Origin: a virus
Strand: one strand, 5' to 3'
IMG/VR virus record: IMGVR_UViG_3300022602_000215
Span: 1-39,500 of that record
Length of the DNA stretch: 39,500 nt
Shown here: piece by piece, positions 19,269-27,775 of the stretch
Layout of the letters: every line of letters begins with the position of its first letter
How positions within the stretch are numbered: position 1 is the first letter of the stretch
Notes under the pieces: model-generated
The model's database searches: none
The model's input: the letters and a program-made list of their open reading frames with translations, nothing else
Told to the model about the DNA's origin: nothing
Position numbers and translations under genes: made by a program

Positions 19269-22200
19269 GCGATGCATTTGCTAGTTGAATGTGAACTGCG
19301 TCAGGTTTAGTAAATGTACCGCCCCAACGTAGACCATAACTTGGCAAATCAACTGTTCTGCTGATCAATGGGCATTGTGAGCTATCGATAGCCACGCCAC
19401 TGTTATGTGGGCTACCTTTGCCACCCTGACTCAATGGTTTAGCAGGAGTTGTGATGCCGCCCGCTGTTGGGTTGTTTGGTCCGCCACCCGCTGCTAGCCA
19501 GCGTTGATAGATTGCATCCTGATCTGCTGGGCTACGATATGCACTGGTGATCGTAACTTTACTACCAGATTTTGCTTTGAAGTCTTTTGCCATTTTTAAG
19601 ATAGCATCTTTGAATGTACCATTCAACTGATCAAAGTTTGCACGAGTTCCGCTTGCACCGCTGAACACAAACACATCATCTGGGTTAATACCTGTAGTGT
19701 TTTCTCCGCTGAGACCAGCAGTTTGTGCTACGCTGCTTACTGCGCCACCTGCTGCTAGAATGTCAATAGCATATCTGCCCTGATTATACATCACAGAACC
19801 AGTCAGTGATGGGTCCATCACATTGCTAGAAGATATAGCTGCGTCGCCTTTATCACGCCATTGTTTTGCTGCGGCTGCTGTGCGTAGTTCGTGTACAACA
19901 AACATCATACCTGCTGCGGTACAAACATCGTCATCAGATTTAATACCACCGTTGGCAACTAGTGCTGTGTAGCTGGCGGTGAACTCATTGAACTGAATAG
20001 TATCTTGTACATTTGGACTGTTAAAGAAGTCGTCTTGACTCTGAATACCGTCACGACCAGTCCAGCTGTTTGTATTGCTCAGAGCAGAGTTGCCGTACTG
20101 TTTGACAGCATCTGGTTTAATATAACCAGCATCTGCTAGATATTGTGCGTCTACTGCATACTTACCAATCAGACCACCACCGCCGCTGGTATAGCTGTAG
20201 TTGAACTGACTCAAGAAGTAGCCCAACTCTGCCATCATGGCTTTGGCCTGCTGTGTGCTTAGATTTGGAGTAGTTGCTCCAAAATTGTTAGCTGGGGCGT
20301 ATGTTGTTGTCTTGGCCAAATACTCTGCTGGACAAGTTGGCTGTGCAACTTCTTGTCCACTGGCGTTAGAGATACCAATGTCTGTGGCTGCTGCCCCGCT
20401 CAGAACTGGGTTGCCACTGCCATCTTTAATAGCATTACCTGAACCGTCTGTGATAGCACCTGCTGGAGCTGCTGGAGTTTGGCTTTGAACACCAGCATTG
20501 GCTAGTGCTTGCTGTATGACCGGCAACCATTTAGCTGCCGCTGCACCTACTGAGGCACAAGTAATGCTACCATCCGCAGCCTGCAAAGATTTATTCTGTG
20601 TTGCTTGTTTACTACCAGCTGGGTTAACAATGTAGCTGTCTGGCTTACCAACTGCTGCGGGCCAGTAGATACACAAATACAAGTCTTGTAGTTTAGGAGT
20701 AGGAGCTTTTTGATTTAGTCGCTGTGCTTGGAAGAACTTCAAGACCCAGTCCATCTGATCAACTCTGCTCAGTGTTTTTAATGTTGCTGTACTTGTGCCA
20801 AGACCTGTAGCAGTCGATGACAAGAATTGAATAAGACCTGTTGCACCAATACTGTTTACTAGTCCAGGGTCAAATGTAGCCCCAGTTTCGTTGGCCATAC
20901 AAGCCAACAAGTCAATATAATTTGCGTTTATGCTGGTTGCAACACTCTGAACTTTAGCAATAAATGCTTTGTCAGTTGACCACGGAGTTGGAACTCCGTT
21001 GACTTTACCCTTATCGTTGCTGTTGCCATTGGCTGCTGGTAAAGTATAACTGCCAGGAACTCCGGCTGTTTTAGGAGCACACACACTGCTGCTTACAGAT
21101 TTAGTTGTAGGAGCAGGAGTGCCTGTTCTGACCCAGGGTTCGTGACTTGGTAAGATTGTGACAACGCTGTCAACACTTTGTGGCACACTGTACCATAGTT
21201 TAGTTGTCTTATCGTCAAATGTTGTATCAGCAAGTTTGTTCTTTTCCAGCGTTGGCATACTGATACTGTTACCACCGCTGCCACCATTGATATCAATAGT
21301 ACTACCACTTACTGTCATAGCACCACCACTGCTCACTGTTAGTTTACCATCTGCACTCATAACAAGTTGTCCAGAACCAATGCTGGTCTTGTTGCCATAG
21401 ATCAAGAAACTCTCGCTACCGCCAAGATTGACTGCTGCACTGTTCAAGTTAAATGCAGTTTCACTGACCATATTGATTGTGCCACCGCTTTGAATATTGA
21501 TATCTTTGTCAGCGTGTAGGTTAAATGTGCCTTCTGCTCTGACACTATAGTCGCCAGCAGTATACATTTTGATACCAGTCTCGTCAATCTCTGCCCAGCT
21601 TGTGCCATCTTTGTGAGCAATGTAAATTGTAGACTTGTCATCGTTCATCAAAATCTGATGACCGTTGGCAGTGCGTAAACGAATCAGTTGATCTACTCCG
21701 TTTATGTCACCGTCATCCATAACAAAGCTGTGACCACCTTTTCTGGTAGGCACTGCATATTGATCTTCTGGGATATTACCCGCTGCTACTTTGGCAGCAT
21801 AGCCTGGATCATCTGCTGGGTCTTTGGTCAGAGCACGACCCGGAGTCGATATACCAAACACGTGGCTAGGTGTTTCACGCTGTGCGCTACTGCTGATTGC
21901 TCCACGAGTAGGATCTCGGTCTAGACCCTGCTTGAATAAGATGTTGGCCTGAAACTCGTGTATGGGTTTGTTGTTGTTAAAGAATGTGCTGTTGATATTA
22001 CTTTCAACATTTTCATTAAATTCTGCAACAGGCAAGACCTGAGGAGGCACATTGGTATCTGGCAATATGCTGGGTTTTATATCTGCGCTGACCGTGGTCT
22101 TGTCTACATTGGCGGCACTGGCGCCCACTGCTGGCAGCATCCAGTTGCTCAGATTAGCTGGCGCACAGGCAAACCAAAAGCCTTTTTCTGGGTCACCGTT

Positions 22201-22536
22201 TACAAAAGTACATAGAACTTGACTGCCAATGTCAGGAGTAACCATCCACATACCATATGTGTGTTGTACACCAGTGAATGTATTGTTCTGACTAGACTGT
22301 GGTTGATATGTAGAGCCAAGATATGGGCTTGCGTAGTTTACTGTTCTCCAGAATAAGGGATTTTTCTGATCTCCGCCAAACTCTGGAATCCAAACACGCA
22401 ATCTACCGTCACGAGCTGGACTCAGATTGTCCACAACTATGCCCAACTGCGTCGCTGTCTCATATCTGTATCCAGGTACCGCATCTCTGTTATAGAACTT
22501 TGACGGTTTTGAACCTTGAACTTTATCCTGTGCCAT
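19264..22536 (-). CDS. 5: gp5-like baseplate hub spike with several wall-hydrolase-like domains
   Basis: A 1090-residue central spike protein, far larger than T4 gp5 (575). Residues about 28-130 are an OB-fold hub domain (DGRLRVWIPEFGGDQKNPLF, then DIGSQVLCTFVNGDPEKGFW). Residues about 335-420 are a VgrG/gp5C-like beta-helix of short repeats (DINIQSGGTINMV). Residues about 530-660 look like an SLT-type lytic transglycosylase: ANETGATFDPG with probable catalytic Glu550, then GATGLIQFL. Residues about 740-930 (GKYAVDAQYLADAGYI, SWTGRDGIQSQDDFF) resemble another muramidase-like module. Residues about 970-1090 are a VanY/M15 peptidase-like domain: AYRSPADQD, SPHNSGVAID with zinc ligands His1044 and Asp1051, and a final HIQL. 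It should puncture the envelope and cut peptidoglycan during DNA delivery. Activity of each module is inference. Confidence 0.85.
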   Translation of the reverse strand: MAQDKVQGSKPSKFYNRDAVPGYRYETATQLGIVVDNLSPARDGRLRVWIPEFGGDQKNPLFWRTVNYASPYLGSTYQPQSSQNNTFTGVQHTYGMWMVTPDIGSQVLCTFVNGDPEKGFWFACAPANLSNWMLPAVGASAANVDKTTVSADIKPSILPDTNVPPQVLPVAEFNENVESNINSTFFNNNKPIHEFQANILFKQGLDRDPTRGAISSSAQRETPSHVFGISTPGRALTKDPADDPGYAAKVAAGNIPEDQYAVPTRKGGHSFVMDDGDINGVDQLIRLRTANGHQILMNDDKSTIYIAHKDGTSWAEIDETGIKMYTAGDYSVRAEGTFNLHADKDINIQSGGTINMVSETAFNLNSAAVNLGGSESFLIYGNKTSIGSGQLVMSADGKLTVSSGGAMTVSGSTIDINGGSGGNSISMPTLEKNKLADTTFDDKTTKLWYSVPQSVDSVVTILPSHEPWVRTGTPAPTTKSVSSSVCAPKTAGVPGSYTLPAANGNSNDKGKVNGVPTPWSTDKAFIAKVQSVATSINANYIDLLACMANETGATFDPGLVNSIGATGLIQFLSSTATGLGTSTATLKTLSRVDQMDWVLKFFQAQRLNQKAPTPKLQDLYLCIYWPAAVGKPDSYIVNPAGSKQATQNKSLQAADGSITCASVGAAAAKWLPVIQQALANAGVQSQTPAAPAGAITDGSGNAIKDGSGNPVLSGAAATDIGISNASGQEVAQPTCPAEYLAKTTTYAPANNFGATTPNLSTQQAKAMMAELGYFLSQFNYSYTSGGGGLIGKYAVDAQYLADAGYIKPDAVKQYGNSALSNTNSWTGRDGIQSQDDFFNSPNVQDTIQFNEFTASYTALVANGGIKSDDDVCTAAGMMFVVHELRTAAAAKQWRDKGDAAISSSNVMDPSLTGSVMYNQGRYAIDILAAGGAVSSVAQTAGLSGENTTGINPDDVFVFSGASGTRANFDQLNGTFKDAILKMAKDFKAKSGSKVTITSAYRSPADQDAIYQRWLAAGGGPNNPTAGGITTPAKPLSQGGKGSPHNSGVAIDSSQCPLISRTVDLPSYGLRWGGTFTKPDAVHIQLANASQ

Positions 22537-22550
22537 TTATTATCCCGTTG

Positions 22551-25376
22551 TTATGCCAATATTGGCGCATCTTGAATTGGTACTATGCTGCCATCACTGC
22601 TTGTTGCCTGATCTAGTGTAAGCGTCTCACCAGCTGTAACTACATCTGACAAATCTTGTTCTTCGGTAGTGGGTGCTTCGTAGTCATAGGCAGCATCTAG
22701 ATCAGATCCTTGAGTTGTTATTACCGCCGTTGACTGCGGAGGTTCGTAATCATAGGCAGCGTCTAGATCAGCCCCAGTTGCAGTGACTGCTGCTGGTGCC
22801 GGTTGATCTGGAGTTTCTGTTGTAGTTGCTGGTTCTTGACCAGCAAACAAGTTAACCCCGCCTTCACTGCGTTGTGTATCAATAGGATCACTCTGAGTAG
22901 TAGCGCTTGCGTTGGGTGAATCTTGTTCTGGTGAACGAATCATATTCAGAGTCTGAGTAAACTTACCGCCCCTAAATTCGCTGTCTACAGTAAGAACTCT
23001 GTAATATCCGCTGAACTCGCTGACCTGATACTTGTTAGTGCTTTTCAAATCATACATACCAGTCTCGTCATTGAAGTCCTTGGGAGTTCTAAATGTGACA
23101 TAGCAATAAATCTCACCGTCATCCATATTCAGACTTTGAACTTTGTCAGAGACAAATAAACTGGGTGCGTCTGAAATTGCATTGTTTGCAATTGGGGGAG
23201 GTGCCATAAACAAATCGTCTTGCTTGATAAAATGCGGATCTCCTATGATCTGCAATTTCAAGTTAATCATATCGCCGCTGGCGCTAGTGTACACACTTTG
23301 CAGCGCACTCTGTGCATTTTGTGTTTCGTTTCTGTTGTTAGAACCACCCACACCAGTCTGCATAGTGCTACCAGTATTCTGTTGTTGTGTGGGCCCAATA
23401 GTTTTCTTGTTGCTGTTATTCTGTGGTGCGTCACTATCGCTGGTCTCGGGGTTGGCCTGCGGACCAGCAGTCTCTACGGTATTGCCTCTGTCAACCTGAG
23501 ATGCAGTAAAGTATAAAGCGTTGAAATCAATGTCAAAGTTGATAATGGCATTGTTTTTACCAGTGTAAAAATAGTCATAGCGTTTTGCTGGCTTTGGAGG
23601 CGGACTCTTTGGTAGTCGTTTATCACGTTGTTGATAGACTTCATATTGTCTGATATAGAAAGTGATGTTTCTGCCCCAAACATTACGAGCAGTATCAAAC
23701 TCACCCAACTTTAATTTAGGTACAATCTTCCATACTTTCAATGTCTTTGCTTGCTCTTGTGTAGCACTATCGCTGGTTGTATTGTTTTCAACCTGTGTCT
23801 TGCCCTCTTGAGTTGAGTCCTTGACTTGATTCAAGAAGAATTCGCTGTTTGGAATAATAGCGTTAATAATTTCATTCACCGAAGTACCAGCTTCAAAACT
23901 ATGCACCACAGTGTTTGTATTCACTGCTACAGCATCTTGCCCTTGAGCGCCCGCTGCTGCCTGTTGTGCTGCTAGATTACCGGTTCGTTTTACTGTGTTC
24001 TTTTTTGGATCAACAATTTTTGAATTTGCAATTGCTGGGTCTATGTCAAATGCAATAGTGTCAGCATACTTGGAATCTTTTGTTTTTGTTGTTGCAATGT
24101 TCCAAGCGTTGTATGCTGCTGTAAAGCTGGTCGTTTTAAACGGCCCAGGAGTAGTTGCATCTGGTACAGAATCTACCCCTTCTTGATTGCCAGAGGTACT
24201 ACCCAACAAACGAGGGTCTTTATACCCAGGAGTTCCTTGTCCACCACCTGCACCACGCTCACCTGATTGATAAGCATATTTTTCTGAGTTCTGTCTGTAG
24301 CTGTCAACATCTGTTGCAACTTGAGGGTCGCTAGAATTAGCAAAGAAATCATTAACTGTGGTCGCAGTTATTTCCATTCTGGTCTTCAATGCCTGAATAG
24401 ACTCTAAGTTTGCACCGTGATTGAATGGTACTGCCTGTATCGTGTACTCAGAACCCTTCACACTGGCTTTTATTTTAAAGTTCAAGAGTTTGATTGGGAA
24501 ACTTTTGGTCTGACTGGTTATCTTTTGCAAATTACCTGCATCGTCTGCACCAAAGAATTCAAGTACTAACAAATAAGGAATATCCAAATAGTTCTGTGCA
24601 GTCAGTTCATTTAAAGAAATATCCATGATACGATCAAGCAGTGTCATACCAAAAGGTTCAATGATGGTGAACTCCATATTGATGGCATTAGTGCCACGAG
24701 AACCAGCACTCATACCTATCACTGTTGAAACTTTGAAACTATCAAAATAAAAATCTTCTTTGAAATGCGAATCACGAACATCCTGATATCTGCCAGCGCT
24801 GCTGATCAATGCCTTTGACGGAGTAAAGTTTTCTGGATCATCAACTAAATTATTGTAGTCTTGTTTAGTTAAAGCAAATAGCGTAAGTCCGTAGGTATAA
24901 CTTGCGTAAGCATCCAATGGATTTGCGGCAGGGTCCGCAGCCGTAGTCTTGTTGCTACCCACTTGAAGATTTTTAACAACCGCAGGGGCTTGCCCAGCAA
25001 ACAAGTTTGTACCAACTTCTGGCTCAACATCTGTGGGCACATCTGCTGGAACTTCATCGTATCTTTCTTCTGCATCTAAACGACTTTGTTCAAATGGATC
25101 TTCGTCTTGTACAGTGTCGGCTTGATTTTCTTCCTCATCAGTAGACAAGGGTTCTTCATCTGGTTGATCTGGATCTTCTGCTAAATTATCTTCTGGATCG
25201 ACTGTGATGTTAGCTTGTTGATTATTGAATTTATTAGCAATACCAGTAAGTGTATCTCCAGGGACAACTGTGTAAGTAGATCCGTCGGGCAAAAATACAC
25301 CCTGACCAGGATAGATCAAGTTAGGATTTGCAATCTGCGGGTTCAGTCCCGCTAAATCTTGCCAAGTTGTTGCCAT
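22551..25376 (-). CDS. LysM-containing baseplate hub protein
   Basis: A 941-residue hub-type protein between gp53-like and gp5-like genes. The position and the LysM domain match the protein annotated as VrlC in several cyanophages; a gp27-like hub role is inferred. Residues about 1-55 hold a LysM module (TYTVVPGDTLTGIANKF) preceded by a second half-repeat (LAGLNPQIANPNLIYPGQGV). Residues about 55-115 are a strongly acidic, Pro-rich linker. The folded core (about 155-700) includes INMEFTIIEPFGMTLLDRIM and YLDIPYLLVLEFFGADDAGN, patterns seen in T4-like hub proteins. The core is flanked by copies of NLFAGQ(A/E)PA (about residues 123 and 850), and the C-terminal tail contains DLDAAYDYE twice. LysM would let the tail tip hold peptidoglycan while the spike cuts it. 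Confidence 0.75.
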   Translation of the reverse strand: MATTWQDLAGLNPQIANPNLIYPGQGVFLPDGSTYTVVPGDTLTGIANKFNNQQANITVDPEDNLAEDPDQPDEEPLSTDEEENQADTVQDEDPFEQSRLDAEERYDEVPADVPTDVEPEVGTNLFAGQAPAVVKNLQVGSNKTTAADPAANPLDAYASYTYGLTLFALTKQDYNNLVDDPENFTPSKALISSAGRYQDVRDSHFKEDFYFDSFKVSTVIGMSAGSRGTNAINMEFTIIEPFGMTLLDRIMDISLNELTAQNYLDIPYLLVLEFFGADDAGNLQKITSQTKSFPIKLLNFKIKASVKGSEYTIQAVPFNHGANLESIQALKTRMEITATTVNDFFANSSDPQVATDVDSYRQNSEKYAYQSGERGAGGGQGTPGYKDPRLLGSTSGNQEGVDSVPDATTPGPFKTTSFTAAYNAWNIATTKTKDSKYADTIAFDIDPAIANSKIVDPKKNTVKRTGNLAAQQAAAGAQGQDAVAVNTNTVVHSFEAGTSVNEIINAIIPNSEFFLNQVKDSTQEGKTQVENNTTSDSATQEQAKTLKVWKIVPKLKLGEFDTARNVWGRNITFYIRQYEVYQQRDKRLPKSPPPKPAKRYDYFYTGKNNAIINFDIDFNALYFTASQVDRGNTVETAGPQANPETSDSDAPQNNSNKKTIGPTQQQNTGSTMQTGVGGSNNRNETQNAQSALQSVYTSASGDMINLKLQIIGDPHFIKQDDLFMAPPPIANNAISDAPSLFVSDKVQSLNMDDGEIYCYVTFRTPKDFNDETGMYDLKSTNKYQVSEFSGYYRVLTVDSEFRGGKFTQTLNMIRSPEQDSPNASATTQSDPIDTQRSEGGVNLFAGQEPATTTETPDQPAPAAVTATGADLDAAYDYEPPQSTAVITTQGSDLDAAYDYEAPTTEEQDLSDVVTAGETLTLDQATSSDGSIVPIQDAPILA

Positions 25377-25377
25377 T

Positions 25378-25683
25378 TTATAGTCCCAAGTTACTTACTA
25401 GAGTAGTTTTCTTGGGTATCATAATAGTGACCCCAGATTTAAAATCGAATATAGGATCGTCTATGGCGTTTGGGTTACGTGCTCTGAACACCCACCACAA
25501 CGCACTGTCACCATACAAGTCAAAGGCCAGCAAGTCTGGACGAAATTGATAAATCTTGTCAATAGTATAGACCACATCGTCTGGTTGTTTTTCAATGGGT
25601 CTGTTGACTAGAACGTCAAGATACTTGTTGGCAAAAGTGTTGGTCTTGAAATAAGGACTTGCCTTAGAATACTGTGCTGTCAT
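25378..25683 (-). CDS. 53: Baseplate wedge protein gp53-like
   Basis: A 101-residue protein resembling the gp53 family of baseplate wedge subunits, which cap the wedge and join it to the hub in T4. Visible pattern: TNTFANKYLDVLVNRP, then YTIDKIYQFRPDLLAFDLYG, DSALWWVFRARNPNAIDDP and DFKSGVTIMIPKKTTL. The ALWW...NP...DP..DF..G..I.IP order is characteristic of this family in T4-like phages and of LysM-adjacent baseplate proteins in general. T4 gp53 is longer (196 residues), so this is a compact version. Its ATG overlaps the upstream stop codon (ATGA), which suggests translational coupling. Confidence 0.8.
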   Translation of the reverse strand: MTAQYSKASPYFKTNTFANKYLDVLVNRPIEKQPDDVVYTIDKIYQFRPDLLAFDLYGDSALWWVFRARNPNAIDDPIFDFKSGVTIMIPKKTTLVSNLGL

Positions 25684-26534
25684 AGGAATCCACCATTACC
25701 CTTCAATAAATGTCCTTGACTGAATGCTGTAAGTGACATATTGTTTGCGATATTTTTTCTACTGTAGATAGGTTGAACTGTTACAGTGATCTGACTGGTT
25801 GTTGGTAATCTTGCTACTTGTTGATTTGCACTGCTGATTGTAGGCCCAGAGCCGTCGCTATACTTGACTTCAACGTAGTCAACTTCTGCTGGCATAGTGT
25901 GCTGAAAACTTGTCACAATACAGGTTACGTGTGGGAAATAGAAATCACCATACCCGTCAAGATAAACGATCGGAGGAGGATTACCTGCATCAGCATCGCT
26001 GCCCCAGAACATCTTGGTACAGCTACGCAAGAAAAATATGCTGGCCAGCAAGTAGATTGCGTCATCGTGATTTTGAACAGTGAAATCACCCTGTATTTGA
26101 ATAGCAGATACATCGCTGCCTTCATAGAAATAGTTTTTGTAGTTGTTGTGTGTCAGTGCTTGTTCTTGATATCTGGCTGTATGCGTAACACTGATACTGG
26201 GAGTATATGGGAACACAAGACCGCTAGGTCTGCCAGGCTGTGAAAGCACCGATAACAGTGCATTGCTTGTCAATAATGGGCTTGATGGTGGTAGACTTAA
26301 TCTAACTCGCCAATCTGATTTTAGTGGATTGTTTGGATCTGTAGCATTGACAATATTAACTGTTGGGCTACTCGCACGATTAAACAGCGAGCTAAGTCCC
26401 CCGTCCAGCAAACCAGAAATTTGTTTTCTGATATTTGATGGGTCAATGAGGTTCAGCGCATTGTTCAACGCTCCGGTCTGCTGTCCGTTGTTTGGACTTG
26501 ACTGAGTTTGTCCAGCTGATGGTAATAATGCCAT
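25680..26534 (-). CDS. Baseplate tail-tube cap/initiator-like protein (gp48/gp54 type)
   Basis: A 284-residue virion protein at the head of the minus-strand baseplate block. It has a Gly/Asn/Ser-rich N-terminus, then DWRVRLSLPPSSPLLTSNAL and LVFPYTPSISVTHTARYQEQ, followed by IQIQGDFTVQNHDDAIYLLA and YGDFYFPHVTCIVTSFQHTM. The PYTP.I...H.A.Y pattern with a FTV.N..DA.Y segment is widespread in tube and tube-cap proteins of T4-like environmental phages and points to a tail-tube fold. By position ahead of gp53 and gp5 I favour a gp48/gp54-type cap on which the tube starts to polymerise, but which of the two cannot be told from this reading. A late octamer CATAAATA lies about 24 bases upstream. Confidence 0.55.
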   Translation of the reverse strand: MALLPSAGQTQSSPNNGQQTGALNNALNLIDPSNIRKQISGLLDGGLSSLFNRASSPTVNIVNATDPNNPLKSDWRVRLSLPPSSPLLTSNALLSVLSQPGRPSGLVFPYTPSISVTHTARYQEQALTHNNYKNYFYEGSDVSAIQIQGDFTVQNHDDAIYLLASIFFLRSCTKMFWGSDADAGNPPPIVYLDGYGDFYFPHVTCIVTSFQHTMPAEVDYVEVKYSDGSGPTISSANQQVARLPTTSQITVTVQPIYSRKNIANNMSLTAFSQGHLLKGNGGFL

Positions 26535-26557
26535 AAGTAAATATATCCCGTTTCTTG

Positions 26558-26565
26558 TATTTATG
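26558..26565 (-). promoter_or_regulatory. Late-type promoter octamer CATAAATA
   Basis: The minus strand reads CATAAATA, one base from the T4 late element, with a predicted start near 26552 and an 18-base leader before the ATG at 26534. It would fire the whole baseplate block and lies back-to-back with the sigma70-type promoter of the late sigma gene. Confidence 0.6.
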
Positions 26566-26599
26566 AATAGAAATAAAGTGCTTACTTAATAAAAAAGCC

Positions 26600-26628
26600 T
26601 TGACATTTTTGTATTCATTTGCTATTAT
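26600..26628 (+). promoter_or_regulatory. Near-consensus sigma70 promoter for gp55
   Basis: TTGACA at 26600-26605, a 17-base spacer and TATTAT at 26623-26628 give a perfect -35 box, ideal spacing and a -10 one base from consensus. The start would fall near 26635, leaving about 18 bases to the inferred AUU start of gp55. This is the clearest host-type promoter in the window. Confidence 0.85.
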
Positions 26629-26652
26629 TACTTTAGTTTTAGGAGACCGAAA

Positions 26653-27534
26653 ATTAAAACCAACTATCTCAACAACAAGGATATTCTTAAAGAAATCCAC
26701 AAGAGCAAGACTACTTACTGTTGTTTCACACAGCCCGAATACGCTGACTACGATATGATTTTGCCAGATTACAGCAAAATCAACAAGAAAAATACACTGG
26801 AAGCACGCAAGTTGCGTGCAGAACGTTTGGCAAAAATTGCACACGAAGCAGCAACTGCTGATGGAACCAAGCGTAAGTTGGATGAATTTGAAGTCAAACT
26901 CAAAGACGTTAAAGACACTGACGTAGTTTTCCGTGTAATGACTTGGGACCATATTCCCCTAGATGATGCCAAGACCAAGAAAGCCCGTATGGCTGCACTA
27001 GAGATCGAAGATGAAAACGATCCCTTGATTGAAGGATTTGACGAGAACGACACTGAACATAACAAGTACGTTAAAGTCAATTTTCCTCCATTCCAGCATT
27101 TCAAACTAGACGAAAATGGTGAACCCTACTGTGTGGGTAAGTCACACTGGAGAGGCGATTTGGACTCTGGCGAATTCAGTAAGGATCACGGTAAGATGAC
27201 CAAAACTCTGGCCAATATGTATATCAAACTATGTGAACGATATGGTACACGTAGCAATTGGCGCGGATACACTTACAATGATGAGATGAGAGCACAGGCT
27301 CTACTTCAACTGACTTATATTGGATTACGCTTTGATGAATCAAAATCGCAGAACCCTTTTGCTTATTATACTGCCGCTGTTACTAATAGCTTTACTCGTG
27401 TTCTAAACATTGAGAAACGCAACCAGAACATTCGTGACGATATTTTGGAGATGAATGGTCTGAACCCAAGTTATACCAGACAGGGTATGGGTAGTAGCTA
27501 TGCTGGTAGCACAGAATCGAGTTATGACGACTGA
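26653..27534 (+). CDS. 55: Late transcription sigma factor gp55, apparent AUU start
   Basis: A 293-residue homologue of T4 gp55 (185 residues), the sigma subunit that directs RNA polymerase to late promoters with the sliding clamp and gp33. The C-terminal half has the conserved core: NWRGYTYNDEMRAQALLQLT, FDESKSQNPFAYYTAAVTNS and FTRVLNIEKRNQ. The first ATG is at 26755, but the frame is open upstream to 26593 and the N-terminal peptide KTNYLNNKDILKEI, which matches the NYVNNKELL start region of T4 gp55, is encoded before it. No ATG, GTG or TTG lies in that stretch; ATT at 26653 has AGGAGA six bases upstream (26641-26646), so I place the start there. An insertion rich in Lys/Asp (about residues 50-150) is absent from T4. 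The stop overlaps the next ATG by 11 bases. Confidence 0.85.
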   Translation: MKTNYLNNKDILKEIHKSKTTYCCFTQPEYADYDMILPDYSKINKKNTLEARKLRAERLAKIAHEAATADGTKRKLDEFEVKLKDVKDTDVVFRVMTWDHIPLDDAKTKKARMAALEIEDENDPLIEGFDENDTEHNKYVKVNFPPFQHFKLDENGEPYCVGKSHWRGDLDSGEFSKDHGKMTKTLANMYIKLCERYGTRSNWRGYTYNDEMRAQALLQLTYIGLRFDESKSQNPFAYYTAAVTNSFTRVLNIEKRNQNIRDDILEMNGLNPSYTRQGMGSSYAGSTESSYDD

Positions 27535-27768
27535 TCAAGTCAGACAGTTATTTGAGAAAAAATATACGGTTGGTGCTTTTATCTTTATCGAAGATTTAGA
27601 GCACCAACCTTCGTCATTGATACCATACTTAAAGGCAGAACAAGCAATGGCCAGAGCTTCTGTGACTTTATACGGCATAAAGACCTGATACGCAACACCA
27701 ACTTCCTGGACACTCATAGAGAAATCGGTGAGGCTATGGGTTACATTTACAAACACAATCTGTTATAA
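27524..27768 (+). CDS. Small conserved-looking ORF that changes frame at an A6 run
   Basis: An ATG at 27524 overlaps the end of gp55 and opens a frame that stops at 27688 (54 residues). Another frame, one base back, is open from 27556 to the TAA at 27766-27768 and looks more like real protein in its second half: KGRTSNGQSFCDFIRHKDLI and RNTNFLDTHREIGEAMGYI. That frame has no usable start codon of its own except very late. A -1 shift in the A6 run at 27557-27562 would join the two into about 81 residues ending seven bases before the gp47 ATG. Either a programmed frameshift, an indel in the phage, or an assembly error could explain this. Function unknown. Confidence 0.45.
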
Positions 27769-27769
27769 T
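27741..27769 (+). promoter_or_regulatory. Possible promoter ahead of gp47
   Basis: TATAAT at 27764-27769 is a perfect -10 box, with TTACAT 17 bases upstream as a poor -35. It overlaps the stop codon of the small upstream ORF and lies too close to the gp47 ATG at 27776 to leave more than a few bases of leader, so it may be coincidental. Confidence 0.25.
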
Positions 27770-27775
27770 CAAACA

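Noticed and set aside
26443-26952. 169-codon minus-strand frame over the gp55 promoter
   Set aside because: It covers the sigma70 promoter, the late promoter and the N-terminus of gp55, and its product is a Cys/Phe-rich shadow without homology that I recognise.
27532-27768. Recoding of TGA that would fuse gp55 to the downstream small frame
   Set aside because: The continuation frame after gp55 has two TGA codons, while gp47 and the tube-cap gene use TGA as a normal stop overlapping the next ATG. A frameshift from the overlapping ATG is simpler.
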